From Perca fluviatilis (Eukaryota > Chordata > Actinopteri > Perciformes > Percidae): a stretch of DNA of 64,000 nt. A program made the translations under genes and the position numbers. Under the pieces are notes generated by a model that was given only the letters and a program-made list of their open reading frames with translations, was not told where the DNA came from and did no database searches. The stretch lies in assembly GCF_010015445.1 (NCBI RefSeq), contig NC_053120.1, forward strand, positions 16,233,597 to 16,297,596, in the 5' to 3' direction. Shown in pieces: positions 38,301 through 47,900 of the stretch (position 1 is its first letter; each line of letters opens with the position of its first letter).

Positions 38301-41300
38301 AAGTGCACATTTTATTTTACAAGTGCACATTTTTATTTTACAAGTGCAAATTTTTATTTTACAAGTGCACATTTTTATTTTACAAGTGCAAATTTTAACA
38401 TACAAGTTAAATTTTTTGTTCTGCAAGTTCTCACATTGTATTCTACAAGCTCTCACGTTTTGCACCATATTTACCTTCATACAAAACAGTGCTTCTATCT
38501 ATCTTGAAAGCTTTGCACTTTCCACGTCCTTCTTGTGAGAAAACTTTTAGAGCTGTTTCTGCATATTCTCCTGTTATCAAGACAGTTTTTAGTCTTTTGG
38601 TCTTTCCTCAGCAGACTGTTATCAAAATGAAGAAGTAATTTCATGACTGCTTTCACTGATTTTAGGTTAATACTGATTTATATAATTTTATGTTAGGTGT
38701 GTTGTGAGATTATCAAGGTTTTTTTTTTATAGAAAGTTTAGCATTATATAAGGACAGGTCTTACCTTTCCATGTGACATGTTTCATTTTGCAACAAAACT
38801 CTTCCAAAGTACGTTATGTTAACATTTGCTTATAGACCCAACCTCAAAGAATTAGCACCGACAAAGACCAACTGATGTGTTGCATCCAGTTTGCCTCAAA
38901 TTATACCATGTCTTCTGTTTAAAGTCGTACTTGGTCTTTCAGGGGGTGTTCTCAGGAATCTTAGTGGGCTGCTGTGTCTCTCTATGGCTGGCTGTTGGTT
39001 CAACTCTTTACCCACCCAGTGAGGATACCATGGGTGTCCTGCCCAGCTACGCAGGCGAGTGTGGACCCAGAAACGTCACCCTGAACAGCAGCCCCCACCA
39101 GGACCAACCCTCCATCTCACCCCCGCTTCATCCCAATGACCCAGGGTCAGTGAGTTCAAGAATGCCTGCATTGATGGCTTTCTCCCGCGTTATTATGGAT
39201 CCCACGTAATTTCTAGGCAAGTCCCGCCCTACAAAGCAGCTCGATTGGTTGGGGTTAGGCATTGACCTCGAGTGGTTAAGGTTAGGATAGCCGATCGGTC
39301 AGGGAATAGGACCTGAACAAATCGGGTTACGTGACCTTGCATTAGCATGGATGCATGGCTAATAGTAGTGTGTGAATGCTATGGGCAGGCCTTGCCTCGA
39401 AGTTGCGTGGGTTCCATAATAACGCCTTTCTTCCCCATGTGGTTTACATCGGTTAAAGATGGTGATCAGCATCTATAATCACAATTTATTTGTACTAAAA
39501 GGAATACAAATATAAATGATAAATTAATTCCTTAATGAATGTGGTGTTTAATAGTGTAGAGTAGTAAAACAACAGACTAAGTCCTGTCAAAGATTAGATA
39601 CATGTTACAGCAATACAACTATTGTTATGAACCCTTTCTTTTCTAAAACTAGGGGCCTGCTTCACTTGTACTCCATATCCTACCTCTACTTTGGTGCCAT
39701 GGCGACGAGTTCAGTCGTGCTAGTTGGGTTGATAGTGAGCTATGCGACAGGTAAGAAGATAAACAAGAAAAAACTCCTGACACACAATGACAAATTATTC
39801 AGAACTGCTGTTTTAATAAACTACACTGAGTTGCCAGTAATTTAGATTTACCAACCTACATCCAACACAAGCTTCTTATGTTCCTCAATTTTGTATGATT
39901 CAACTCTGTTGTCATTTGCATCTGTTATTTGTTTTGATGAATTGCATTACATTACATTGTTGTTTCTCTCTACATGCAGGACCAACAAAGAGGCATCATA
40001 TTAAAGAGGGTTTGTTATGGTGGGATCTAAACAAAAAGCAAGTAGAAGTCCCATCAGAGTGCAGAGTAAGTACAGTCCTATATCACAAGCTTATGCCTTT
40101 GGCGCCTGTTGTTTTATGAGTGTAGATACACCTACAGAATGTAGAAACATTTATAGTAGAACAGGATGAACCAGACATATTAATGAATACGGGAGATTGT
40201 CTATGTATTATCTTGGGCTACTTAACAAACTGGAATGTGACCTTATGGGTTTTGTTCTGAAAACGTTATGTATCAATTTTGTAAATTGCACAACAAAATG
40301 AATCCCTGCTAAAAGTGTTAAACTTTATTATTGTTAATATCTTATTCTGGACTGACACTGCATTTATAGATGTGGATGTGTTGACTTACTGTGTTTGTTT
40401 TAAAGGGGACCTATTATATAGCATTTTCAGATTCATACTTGAATTTTGAGTTTCTACTAAAACATGTTTACATGCTTTAATTTTTCTCATACTGCCCATG
40501 GCTGCTGCACCTGCGGAGTTTTTTTTCTTGATTATGTGGCACGTTTTCTTAAAAAATGCAATGGAATATATGATATTTATGCAATTTTATGCAATGAAAT
40601 TGTGGGAACTTGCAAAAACTGCAGTTTGATGAAAAAGAGAAAAAAGTGATTTCTCCAACACCCTGCTTTTCGATGATGTTCACGTCGCGTAATTATGTCA
40701 CTTCATAAAGTCACTTCATAACGTTCCCATGGCAACAGGGGAAAATGGCTGCTCTTGTGTGAACTAAACACAACATTTTTCAACTTTCTGCTAAGATATA
40801 TGTGACTTTTTTGCAACGAAAATGCGGGGATTATGAAATCATGCAAGCCCCGCATATTTTGCGCGGAAATCGGCAATTTATGCGGCGAAAGTGCGGTGTA
40901 TTTGAAAAAATGCAGTACCCGCATAAATATGCGGACTTTGGCTGATTATGCATTGAATTATGCGATCGCATAATCACGTTTTTCTGGAGGGACTGCTCTG
41001 TATAAGACTGTCTGTTGGAGAGCGTGTCTCTCCCGAAAAAAGCCCAGTCGGCTCTGATTGGTCAACTTTCCATATCAATGTTCCTGTTGTTGTTGTCTCC
41101 GGACAGTTGGTGGCTTCTAGTGCGTTCCATTTGTACTCGGAGGTCGGAATTTCCAAAGTCAAAGTTGGAAACACGCCTCCTGATGTTCCAGCAGTAATGT
41201 GACATGAAATTAGGGAGAAATAAACAACATTGGTAGCCAAGATTAAAGCTTCTATGGCGGTAGCAAGTAGCTACAGTACTTGAGGCAGTAAACACTGCGC

Positions 41301-41926
41301 GCTAGCCAAAAAAAAAAAAAAAACGCTTCAGTAGCTTGCCTGGAGCAGATGACCAATCACAGCAACCCAGCTCAGAGTTACATCACACAGAGCCGAGAGT
41401 AGAAATAAACGTTGAAAGTGTAGCGTCCAGAACATTGGGAAATCTATGGTTTTTGCTCACAGGGATTTCTCTGAAATACGTTTACCTCATTATTTGAAGC
41501 TTTGGCCACGTTTAACATGAAAATCTGACATTGTAACATTACAGATATGAAAATACTGAAAAGCATAATAGGTTCCCTTTAAGACTGGAACAATGTCCAG
41601 AAAGTTTCCCGGTCTTATGCACAATACATGCTGGGATGCGCCACCTGTGAGTCAGAATAGCAATAACCAGGTAAAGAAATTTATGAATTAATTATTACTT
41701 TACCCTACAACTACTACAGTCGCAATCAATATAATGTTTAGGGAGTGTGCACCTGGGAATTATTGTTTAATATAGGCTATGTGTGTCAGAGTAACCTGGT
41801 GTCCATCAGTTTTTATTTCTTACTGTTTTAAAGCCAGAATCTTGGTCTTTTTTGCAGGTACTCAAGGCGACAGATAAACCACAGCTTGTGCCTTTGAGAG
41901 ACCTGCATAAAGAAGACACAAATTAA
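25098..41926 (+). CDS. slc5a5: sodium/iodide symporter (15 exons)
   Basis: Plasma-membrane Na+-coupled iodide carrier of thyroid cells. Exons: 25098-25445, 25891-25956, 26137-26188, 27238-27305, 30020-30174, 30994-31134, 31543-31672, 32371-32459, 33111-33223, 33483-33553, 33720-33806, 38943-39145, 39653-39750, 39980-40065, 41858-41926. All phases agree, giving 591 residues (human 643, also 15 exons). Diagnostic segments: [101 protein letters not shown] and [17 protein letters not shown]. Ser353 and Thr354, the second sodium-site residues, fall at the same numbers as in man. Sequons NGS (second third of the chain), NVT and NSS (loop before the last helix) match the glycosylated loops of NIS. 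The C-terminal tail is short and ends Glu-Asp-Thr-Asn. MCLGQ and the neighbours favour SLC5A5 over SLC5A6/A8. Confidence 0.95.
28769..28834. repeat. CTT trinucleotide microsatellite
   Basis: About 21 CTT units with one TCT interruption, in slc5a5 intron 4. The poly-Lys, poly-Arg, poly-Ser and poly-Leu frames across it are artefacts. Confidence 0.95.
29030..29330 (-). mobile_element. remnant of a LINE reverse-transcriptase C-terminus
   Basis: On the minus strand two frames give [12 protein letters not shown] and [19 protein letters not shown], then [16 protein letters not shown]. This is the order found in the C-terminal part of I/Nimb-type fish LINE polyproteins. Frameshifts and stops show it is dead. 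It lies in slc5a5 intron 4. The clade is tentative. Confidence 0.55.
30509..30677 (-). mobile_element. tRNA-derived SINE
   Basis: On the minus strand it starts GTGCACCTTGGTAGTTCATC with an A-box-like TGGTAGTTCATCTGG and a B-box GGTTCGATTCT. It continues with CATGTCATTCCCCC and ends in CAAATAAAGGCCTAAAA. It resembles a tRNA gene only over the first 75 bases and is a SINE, not a working tRNA. It lies in slc5a5 intron 5. Confidence 0.75.
31377..31510. mobile_element. fragment of the 24309-24735 transposon family
   Basis: Starts AGTCTCGCATTGCCAGACC, the complement of the end at 24735. It stops about 30 bases before the acceptor of slc5a5 exon 7. Confidence 0.45.
31800..31990. repeat. dispersed fish repeat fragment
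   Basis: AACCTTTATTTATCCAGG followed later by GGACCTTACTCAAGGGCACC. A similar GCGCAAGAGCACCTTGGCAG phrase occurs at about 56332. I recognise the type as a common dispersed sequence in fish but cannot name the family. Confidence 0.4.
32301..32359. repeat. CT microsatellite immediately upstream of slc5a5 exon 8
   Basis: About 29 CT units ending 11 bases before the exon 8 acceptor AG (32369-32370). By position it serves as the polypyrimidine tract for this splice site. Confidence 0.95.
32521..32799. mobile_element. hAT-like short element, CAGTGGTGG family
   Basis: Starts CAGATGTGGAACTAAGTACA and ends AGTAAGTATTCTACCACTG. It matches the ends of the copy at 62468-62999. It lies in slc5a5 intron 8. 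Confidence 0.6.
33983..34640. mobile_element. nested element with TGGTGCGTTCTTTTTGTC ends (PIF/Harbinger-like)
   Basis: TGGTGCGTTCTTTTTGTC at the left and its exact complement at the right, each flanked by TTA, a three-base duplication that fits PIF/Harbinger elements. 658 bases, no coding capacity. Confidence 0.7.
34745..35714. mobile_element. second nested element with CCTGAGGCCTGTACTACGAA ends
   Basis: CCTGAGGCCTGTACTACGAA at the left is matched by its complement TTCGTAGTACAGGCCTCAGG at the right. The interior has a CT-rich stretch at about 35420-35452 and no transposase. The superfamily was not determined. Confidence 0.7.
36139..38480. mobile_element. 2.3-kb element with very long terminal inverted repeats
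   Basis: ATGAAGGTAAATATGGTGCA at 36139 is mirrored at 38480, and similarity continues inward to about 36998 on the left and 37549 on the right, so each arm is about 0.86-0.93 kb. Flanking bases allow a TA target duplication, as in Tc1/mariner elements. Near each outer end is a 21-22 bp tandem array (TGCACTTGTAAAATAAAAAT), with about 4 units on the left and 7 on the right. The inner arms are GC-rich. The centre (36999-37548) contains an extra partial copy of the arm. No transposase is encoded. It fills the second half of slc5a5 intron 11. Confidence 0.8.
39187..39425. mobile_element. short inverted-repeat element next to slc5a5 exon 12
   Basis: GCGTTATTATGGATCCCACG at the left and CGTGGGTTCCATAATAACGC at the right are near-perfect complements; the inner parts (GGCAAGTCCCGCCC / GGGCAGGCCTTGCC) also pair. 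It begins about 40 bases after the exon 12 donor. Confidence 0.7.
40404..41578. mobile_element. TTAA-flanked non-autonomous transposon
   Basis: AGGGGACCTATTAT at the left and ATAATAGGTTCCCT at the right, flanked by TTAA (40400-40403 and 41579-41582). 1175 bases without a transposase. It lies in slc5a5 intron 14. Its ends resemble those of the 8608-9282 element in layout. Confidence 0.75.
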
Positions 41927-42074
41927 GTAGAAGAACCAACAGATGTTGGCAATAATTAATCACCACTAAGAGTTAAGGTGTTGGACAACTGAAAGCAATG
42001 ACAGTGGCTTTTCCTCTCCACTGGCAGTAAGCATTTTTGTCACTAGTCCATCTCTGCACAACTTTTATGAAAAC

Positions 42075-42080
42075 AATAAA
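42075..42080 (+). promoter_or_regulatory. polyadenylation signal of slc5a5
   Basis: AATAAA about 150 bases after the stop codon, overlapped by a second copy. 42090-43040 holds nothing I can identify. Confidence 0.6.
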
Positions 42081-43047
42081 TAAAATATATTCCACATTAC
42101 ATGTCTGTGACTACATTCATGCATGAAGTCCCCAGTGTGCTGGGAATTTGCTGTCAATTGTATGAATGCACTGGGTCATAAACCATTTCCTGTGAGTGTG
42201 ACTAGTAAGAAAGTGGTGACTACTGAGATAATGATAGCCTGTCAAAACTTCACTCTTTGGCTCTTCAAAGGCCTGTGGAGGCTTCAGGGACACCTCCACA
42301 GGTAGAGACAGATCACCAAGATAACTGGTTCAGGTTTGTTATCATAAAAAGTAGGTTCTATAGACAAAATCTTATTTTTTAAATATACATTTCAGTCAAG
42401 AGGGGAACATGTCTATGTACAAGATGATTTAAGTCTAAATTAATACCATATTTGACAGTTACCTAATGGTTGCTTCTGCGTCCTTCACATTCCAGTGTTA
42501 TATAATGAAACTTTGTTTTTTAAGTTTATAATTTACAGATTTTAACTATTGAATTTTTAGCATATAAGACCAAAACTACCATATGGTACATCAAATCAGG
42601 AATAGTGTTCTAAACATCGAAGAAGAGTAACACGTCATATTACTGTTAATATGTAGCATTTTCATGTGCTTGTACTTTTGAGTATGTTTTCAAAAGTGTA
42701 TAATTTCAGCTTCAAGTGTATTTTTAAATGTAAATACTTGTCCATGTAAGCTTTCTAAAGGTGAAAAGATGGTTACCTATTTGGAAGGGTATAGTTTTTT
42801 TTATTTTATTATTTGTTTAAAATGGTTTTGACCATTTATTTTCAAACTATCTTGATTATATCCAGGCATTAAGGGTATTATGCTGTATTAAAGTGGATTT
42901 TGGTGTAGCTATAGTGACACCTGCTGACGATTACATGTCACTTAGAAATTCAGATGCATGCACATACATGGCGGCCACACATCCATTATGGCTGCCAGAT
43001 CCACGTAACCAATAAGTACAAAAGCACTTCATATCGCATGACGAATA

Positions 43048-43053
43048 TTTATT
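43048..43053 (-). promoter_or_regulatory. polyadenylation signal for the 43234-43695 gene
   Basis: AATAAA on the minus strand about 180 bases past the stop codon. It supports a complete short transcription unit. Confidence 0.4.
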
Positions 43054-43233
43054 TCATTTCCTTAAATTTTTTACCCATTCTCACTATACAAAAGTAAGCA
43101 TAACATTTCCAGACACTCTATCTTCCAGAATAAATTGGTAGGCCTAACTGAAAGTCTTTCTTTAATGCACATTGGTCCTGCATCCCTCAACGACATCTAT
43201 GTTGCGGCTGCTGCTTTTCTTCAGCCCCGTGCT

Positions 43234-43695
43234 TCACCACTCATCTGCGGCCCTGTTAGAGTCCTCGTCCGCTACAGCACAATCCAGGCGCTGAACACCG
43301 GGAAGCGCCAGGTCCCTTTCATTAAGCTTCTCCAGAAACGAGGAGAGCAGCCGTTTGTTTAAATGGTCCGTCAGGGTCCTTTCCTCTTCGACCCGCTCTT
43401 TGGCGACATTTCCACCCGAGTCCACTTCCTCCGCCTCGGTGTCCGCGCAGAGCTGCGGAGGGGCCGACCGGTGGTTCAAGGACAAGCCGTCCGGGGAGGA
43501 CTGCTCGTCGGACTGCTGCTCCGTCCAGCTCCCGGCGTCCGCCCCAGTTTCCGCCTCCATTCGTGATATTAAAGTGGTTTGCAGGGCGGCATTCTCCAGC
43601 TCTTTGAGGCGCTTACTGTGGAGGCCGCAAGTAGGGGGTTCATTTCCAGTCGCGTTGTTGTTGTTATGAGGAGGCTCACCAGTTTGCTCCATCAT
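43234..43695 (-). CDS. uncharacterised acidic coiled-coil protein, single exon
   Basis: I do not recognise this protein. The 153-residue frame starts ATG-ATG (Met-Met-Glu-Gln-Thr), lies in GC- and CpG-rich sequence unlike its surroundings, and is followed by a polyadenylation signal, so it is likely a real single-exon gene. The first 20 residues include an Asn run (HNNNNATGNE). Residues 27-47 (KRLKELENAALQTTLISRME) and about 103-130 (VEEERTLTDHLNKRLLSSF, then LEKLNERD) look like two amphipathic helices separated by a Ser/Gln/Glu-rich linker. There is no signal peptide or membrane segment. It is transcribed away from cluap1, whose start is 1.2 kb to the right, and toward the 3' end of slc5a5. 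The antisense frames over the same bases are shadows. Confidence 0.6.
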   Translation of the reverse strand: MMEQTGEPPHNNNNATGNEPPTCGLHSKRLKELENAALQTTLISRMEAETGADAGSWTEQQSDEQSSPDGLSLNHRSAPPQLCADTEAEEVDSGGNVAKERVEEERTLTDHLNKRLLSSFLEKLNERDLALPGVQRLDCAVADEDSNRAADEW

Positions 43696-44921
43696 GCTCT
43701 GCGTCAGGAGTGCAACCCATAGATATGAAAGGCTTCTGTGGCGCAGACTGAGAGCGGTGTCACCTCCCTGTGGCCACCGATATTACTGCACCACTGCAGC
43801 AATTTGCCAGTGGAAGAAAGTAGTAGAAAGGTATTCAGTATCACTTTTGTATCACAAAAGCCTTATTTACACGGCCCCGGACTCCACTGACATTGACTCT
43901 TAACCCCCCTAGACATACACTTTGCATTAACCTGCATCCTGGACTACCTGCCCATTGCACACACTATAAATCCTAAAACTTTTGCACATCCCTAAACATT
44001 TTTGCACATGCTGCACTAAACCATTCAGCCTCTTTTGTTCTTACTTTTAAAAATGTATTTTGTAGCCTATATTTGTTACTGTATTTATTGTTTATTTCAT
44101 ATTAATGACATCTTTTGTTACACTTTGCATAGACAGATTACATACAAATAGTTAACTAATGAATTGTGATGTATTTTTATGGATTAAGCAAGAATACAGG
44201 ACTTTAACTTGTAACAGAGTATATTTGCACTTGGTATTTTAAATAAAAGGAGTAGCCTACTTCTTCCATCAATGCTTATTTATTTTCACCTATATACAAT
44301 ACTTTCACCTAAAACCACAAATATTAATCTTTAGGTCATGCTGTCCAAATTCTATAATTAATTACTGTATGTTTGGCTACTTTGGGAAGTGGCTTTACAA
44401 CAACTAGACACATATTTTAAGGCGGCGTTAACCTTTTTAACCACGTTGAGCTTCCGTAGGACAAGTATCAGTTTCCATAGAGACCATCTAATACATCCAT
44501 GGAATGAACGCCTAGCTCAGATAGCTAACTACAACAACGAAAGGTAACAAAACCACTATCAGCCGGGTAAACACGATATGCTGCATTTGCTCACCCTTAA
44601 TTAGGTAGTTCGGAAAAATCAGCTCTTGTTACAGGCTGAGCTGCCGCTAACCACCGGCGACACCAAGCGTTAGCTTTTTGCGAACTAGTTAGCTTTCGCA
44701 TAACCACAAGCTAGCTAGCTAGGCTGTTTATTGACAACTCTTCTAGCTACAGTAGTTAACGTTAACGTCACATGACTGGTCAGCATAACTACGACGATCC
44801 TTATCTTCGACCGAGACAAATCGATGTGCATTAGCTTGGTTGTCTGTAACTACATCTTCTCTCCTTTGCTGCCAGAAGAGGAAGCAGTGCATCTTCTGCT
44901 GTATAGCGCTGGCAGGTCAAA
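43696..44921. promoter_or_regulatory. shared upstream region of the 153-residue gene and cluap1
   Basis: The two genes are head to head across about 1.2 kb. The leftmost 150 bases are CpG-rich. 44100-44270 is a fragment of the hAT-like family (GATTACATACAAATAG, GAATTGTGATGTATTTTTATGG). 44450-44921 has repeated GCTAGCTAGCTAG and GTTAACGTTAACG palindromes and probably holds the cluap1 leader. No TATA box was assigned. Confidence 0.4.
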
Positions 44922-47900
44922 ATGTCCTTCAGAGACTTAAGAAGTAAGTGATTGTATGTCATTAACATTAGCTATATCACTTTCTATCTTTGTGTCTATG
45001 TACATGGTAATTGGAGTTGCATTTCATTTGGCAGATTTCACAGAAATGATGAGGGCCCTGGGCTATCCTCGGTTGATATCTATGGAGAACTTCAGAACAC
45101 CAAATTTCACTTTAGTTGCAGAAATCCTAATATGGCTCGTAAAGAGGTATGCTTGAGCTTCAAAAATTCCACATTCTTCAAGTTTAAAAAAGTCCAATCC
45201 ATAAATCTGTGATGTTTTTTTAACACCACCTACTGATCAATCAATAAATAGGCCTAACCACTTAATATTCTTTGTTTTCCATACATTTTTTGCACACTAT
45301 AAAGTTGTACTTTGAGATATGTGGAACTTGCTAGGAAGGGGAAATGGTCACTTTTCAGTTCAGTGTAGAGAATACGTTTACTAACTGGAAGCATTAACTA
45401 ACTTCTGCCTGCTGCCTGGTTTGGAGCAGATGTCTTTTTTTTTTTTTTACTTAAATCAGCCCAAACTATGTATTGACATCATGTATGTAATGGAGGATAC
45501 TGTGATATATTTAGCTCTTTGTCTTTTGTTCCCTATTCATCTCTTTCTCCTTTTACATGTAGATATGAGCCTCAGATGGACATTCCAACTGATGTAGATA
45601 CAGAGTCAGACAGAATATTCTTCATCAAGGCCGTGGCCCAGTTTATGGTGACGTCTTTTTATTTTTTTTTATTTATAAAGAATGTATAGATTACTCTTCG
45701 CTATTGAATGCCTGTTCATTCTGTCTTAACCAGTGTCTCACATGGTTGCAGGCAACTAAGGCTCACATCAAGGTGAACACCAAGCGTCTCTACCAGGCCG
45801 ATGGCTACGCAGTAAAAGAGATGCTGAAGATTACTTCAGTGCTGTACAGTGCTATGAAGACCAAGCAGATGGCCCTGGGAGAACTAATCGAGGAGGACAA
45901 CAGCAAGTTCAAGTTCGACCTCAGCTCAAGGGTGAGATGCAATTTAAACACTGTGTTATGTTATTGACACACATGCATGTCGACTCTCAGATTAAAACAG
46001 TGTATCTGTAGACAATAGCATATGTTTGACTTAACACCCTATCATGACCTGAAATTAACACCCGACCACGACAAATGCGGGTGAATTTTGCCATTGGCTG
46101 GTAAAACTGACAATCTACCTGCCACCTTGGCAGCCAATGAGAATTGAGTGATTCAGAGTTCTTTTTTTTGCCATTGTTGTTCTTTCACATTTCAACCAAG
46201 TCCGCCATTTGCTTGGATTTGAGCTAAAAAGGACTGTCTCTGACAGGGGAAATCATTAAATAAAAAGATTTAAAAAATATTTTTGATAAGAGTCATTAAC
46301 TATATTGATTTCATTAATAACTTGACATCACTTAAATGTGTATTCTTAACAAATTCAAGAACGATGCTTGTGGATTTCCTGTGTTTCACCTTTTATGAGG
46401 CAAACAAATTGGCTGGTAAAAAGCCTGTGTGGCCCTGCACCCCATACTATTTAATATCTCTGGGTTTTTCCTTTGTATAAAACTTTGATGTAATTAGTAT
46501 TTTTTCTCCTTTCTATTTTATTTTCTGTTTGCTCTCTCCCTTCTTTATTGATCTATTTTTTTTATCACATCCTACATGGAAGAGAAAATGGTGTTGCTGA
46601 TTAGGTCTCACTCGGTCTTCACTTTAGGTTTCAGATCTTAAAGCAGCTCGGCAGCTGGCATCCGAGGTCACATCTAAAGGAGCATCTCTCTATGATTTAC
46701 TGGGAAAAGAAGTGGACTTAAGGGTGAGGGAAAACAGACACACATACTGGTTTCCATTTACCTTGATCTTGAGTCCTCACAATCCTGGTCTCTTCATAGA
46801 CTAGACCCAGACTGGATAGAATGTTTAGCAGTTTGAAGGCCAATTGTATACACTGATATCAGTGCATTTTAGGAAACATGGTAATATCTTAGTCTGAAAA
46901 GACATTTACTAATACTGTATGTACTGTAAATAGAATCCTTATTGGTATTTTCTTAAAGGAACTTCTGTTTTTAACACCAATTTGACCTAAAATTACCATT
47001 TGCCATCAAGTTACTTTTTTAACCTGAGCTATTCCACTGTGAGTGCTGATGGGGCGGATAGCAAGATGGAGCTTTGTGTTTGTGCAGTAAACCAAAATGG
47101 CTGCTCTCATATGATAACAGCTCTACAGTTTTAATGCAGTCTATTTAAAAAGACATTAGTGGCATTGATTCAGGTGATGCAGGAAGTTATTCTGCTGTCT
47201 TTGTTTTCCAACAGGAAATGAGAACTGCGGCCATTGCTAGACCTCTGGAGATCAATGAGACTGAAAAGGCCCTGAGAGCTGCCATCAAGGAGGTTTTGGT
47301 GTGTATTCATCCTGACAGTCAATCTCACATAGGACCTGTTTTTATCTATGAAATGACACTGAATCTGCCACCATGCCTTATGTGTTGATGTCAAGCAAAG
47401 TGTGGAGGAGACGAAAGACATGCTGAGCAACGTTGTTTCTGATGAAACCAGTCTGGACGCTAAGATAGAAAAGAAGAAGCAGGAGCTGGAGAGGAATCGG
47501 AAAAGGCTCCAGACACTGCAGAGTGTCAGGTCAGTTCACAACCTGACACTAAAGGCAAAATGACAAAGGAAATTAAAACAATGCTCAGAGTAAATGTGAG
47601 TCACCTTGATTTTTGAGTCAAATTTTTTGGAGTCTTTCTTGAAATAGTTGTGCTATGTCTAAGCTTCGAGCCACCTTAAGGTTTTCTTAACACCAAGTCT
47701 TTAAACAAAACCTTGACTGACAAGTTGGAATGTCTGTCCTCACCTCTTCGGTAAGTGCTTGTTTGTCTCCTATTTTTTTAGGCCGGCTTTCATGGATGAA
47801 TATGAGAAGATTGAGGAAGATCTGCAAAAGCAATATGAAACCTTTGTGGAGAAGTTCAGGAACCTCTGCTTCCTGGAGTCTCAGCTGGATGAATACCATA

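Noticed and set aside
38094..38507. 137-codon frame with regular [12 protein letters not shown] repeats, which looks like a repeat protein or, by spacing, a CRISPR-like array
   Set aside because: The 21-22 bp units are directly abutting tandem copies inside a transposon arm, without spacers, and their mirror image lies in the other arm. The genome is eukaryotic.
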